A DNA stretch of 64,000 nucleotides from Flavobacterium urumqiense. Its GTDB lineage: Bacteria > Bacteroidota > Bacteroidia > Flavobacteriales > Flavobacteriaceae. Position numbers and translations under genes: made by a program. This document shows, one piece after another, positions 63,056 through 64,000 of this stretch (position 1 is the stretch's first letter; the number at the start of each line of letters is the position of its first letter). The stretch lies in the NCBI RefSeq assembly GCF_900108015.1, contig NZ_FNVP01000011.1, positions 1 through 64,000 on the forward strand, in the 5' to 3' direction. Below the pieces are notes generated by a model. The model searched no databases. It saw only the letters and a program-made list of their open reading frames with translations, and had not been told where the DNA came from.

Positions 63056-64000
63056 ATGAGCGCATCGCACAAAGACTTGCACAGTAAATTAACATTAGGC
63101 GGGTTATTAATTTCTTTAGGAATAATTTACGGTGACATAGGAACCTCTCCATTATATGTTATGAAGGCCATACTTGGCGATCATATTATCAACGCGGATA
63201 TTGTTTTAGGTGGGATTTCAGCAGTATTCTGGACGCTAACTTTGCAAACAACGATAAAATACGTAATTATCACCTTGAGTGCTGATAATCATGGTGAAGG
63301 TGGAATTTTTGCGTTGTATGCTTTAGTAAAGAAAACTAAAATTAAATGGCTGATTGTCCCCGCAATTATTGGAGGAAGTGCCTTATTAGCTGATGGAATT
63401 ATAACCCCTCCTATATCTGTATCATCTGCCGTTGAAGGAATTAGAACATATTATCCTCAAATAAATACAATCCCAATTGTAATCGGTATTTTATTTGTGT
63501 TGTTTACTATTCAACAATTTGGAACAAAATTGGTTGGTAAATTCTTCGCTCCAATGATGATGATCTGGTTTGGAATGCTTGCAATTCTTGGCGTCGTACA
63601 AATTTCACAGCATATGGAAGTTTTCAAAGCATTAAATCCATATTATGCTTATCATTTATTATCTATTCATCCCGAAGGCTTTTTTGTGCTTGGTTTTGTT
63701 TTTTTATGTACTACTGGTGCAGAGGCACTATATTCAGACATGGGTCATTGTGGCCGAAAAAACATTAGAATCAGTTGGATTTTTGTAAAAACGGCATTAG
63801 TTCTTAATTATTTTGGACAGGGAGCTTATTTAATTCATCACGAAGGACAAACATTGGAATCTTTAGGTGGTACAAATGGAAATCCATTTTATCTAATAAT
63901 GCCAGATTGGTTTCAGCCAATAGGAATTATAATTGCCACACTTGCTGCAGTAATAGCTTCTCAAGCATTGATTAGTGGCTCATTTACATTAATAAATGAG
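63056..64000 (+). CDS. kup: KUP-family potassium transporter (3' end cut by window)
   Basis: This inner-membrane potassium uptake protein is cut at the window edge after 315 codons. The start is MSASHKDLHSKLTLGGLLIS. The family signature GIIYGDIGTSPLYVMKAIL (residues 23-41) and LADGIITPPISVSSAVEGI (about 118-136) are visible. TTGAEALYSDMGHCGRKNIR (about 219-238) and about eight membrane segments follow. The C-terminal cytosolic domain lies outside the window. It is probably monocistronic, with a terminator just upstream. Confidence 0.95.
   Translation, partial: MSASHKDLHSKLTLGGLLISLGIIYGDIGTSPLYVMKAILGDHIINADIVLGGISAVFWTLTLQTTIKYVIITLSADNHGEGGIFALYALVKKTKIKWLIVPAIIGGSALLADGIITPPISVSSAVEGIRTYYPQINTIPIVIGILFVLFTIQQFGTKLVGKFFAPMMMIWFGMLAILGVVQISQHMEVFKALNPYYAYHLLSIHPEGFFVLGFVFLCTTGAEALYSDMGHCGRKNIRISWIFVKTALVLNYFGQGAYLIHHEGQTLESLGGTNGNPFYLIMPDWFQPIGIIIATLAAVIASQALISGSFTLINE

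Noticed and set aside
1-64000. tRNA, rRNA genes and a replication origin
   Set aside because: I saw no cloverleaf, rRNA-like block or DnaA-box cluster on reading through both strands. A covariance search would be needed to exclude small RNAs.

Overview
The window looks like a chromosomal segment of a Flavobacterium-like member of the Bacteroidetes (Flavobacteriaceae). The DNA is AT-rich with very AT-rich spacers. Promoter-like sites fit the Bacteroidetes pattern (TTG ... TAnnTTTG). Signal peptides are of the Flavobacterium type (SFxQ, FGQ, TAQ). Many families are flavobacterial, and no tRNA or rRNA gene was seen.

Layout. 1-536: end of an IS3-family element. 557-6946: a giant cytoplasmic multi-PAS/GAF hybrid histidine kinase. 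7123-13474: a tripartite RND efflux operon (outer-membrane protein, lipoprotein adaptor, pump) followed by two small genes, one PII-like. 13576-15729: a large-subunit (HPII-type) catalase on the minus strand. 16459-18229: a self-regulated-looking MarR / nitroreductase / YceI unit. 18339-26571: a complete tryptophan operon, trpL (attenuator) - trpE - trpG - trpD - trpC - [broken secreted-protein gene] - trpF - trpB - [GGCT-like gene] - trpA. Its spacers carry several repeat types and it ends in a strong terminator. 26863-29062: a CPBP membrane protease gene lying between structured repeats, then a flavoprotein. 29370-31597: an AidA/PixA-like gene translationally coupled to a TPR-adenylate cyclase. 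31772-36543: a YitT protein, an HD-domain protein, an acyl-CoA synthetase and a lipoprotein hydrolase. 37088-43144: MarR plus a beta-oxidation operon in the order of Bacillus fadNAE. 43262-47444: two decayed genes around YihY and a Cu/Zn SOD, then a LETM1-related protein. 47477-49865: a beta carbonic anhydrase and a SulP transporter. 49949-52907: a small membrane protein, Dps, a divergent OxyR, a small protein and MnmD. 53091-55078: ilvE, a MazG-like hydrolase and a small membrane protein. 55144-57180: an M49-type peptidase. 57495-62930: an SRPBCC protein, an ECF sigma / anti-sigma / Spy-like unit, a YCF48-like lipoprotein and a secreted protein with nine 22-residue repeats. 63056-end: a KUP potassium transporter cut by the window edge.

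Common themes are oxidative-stress defence (catalase, OxyR, Dps, SodC, nitroreductase) and amino-acid and fatty-acid metabolism. The most interesting non-coding signals are three. The first is a tryptophan attenuator with a WWW leader peptide. The second is a dispersed structured repeat present three times, whose stem shows compensatory base changes. The third is a 226-bp element with long terminal inverted repeats that overlaps a gene end. Three genes or fragments survive only as pseudogenes (YdeI family, a lipoprotein, a probable DUF72 fragment), and a fourth (22631-23245) is interrupted by one stop codon.
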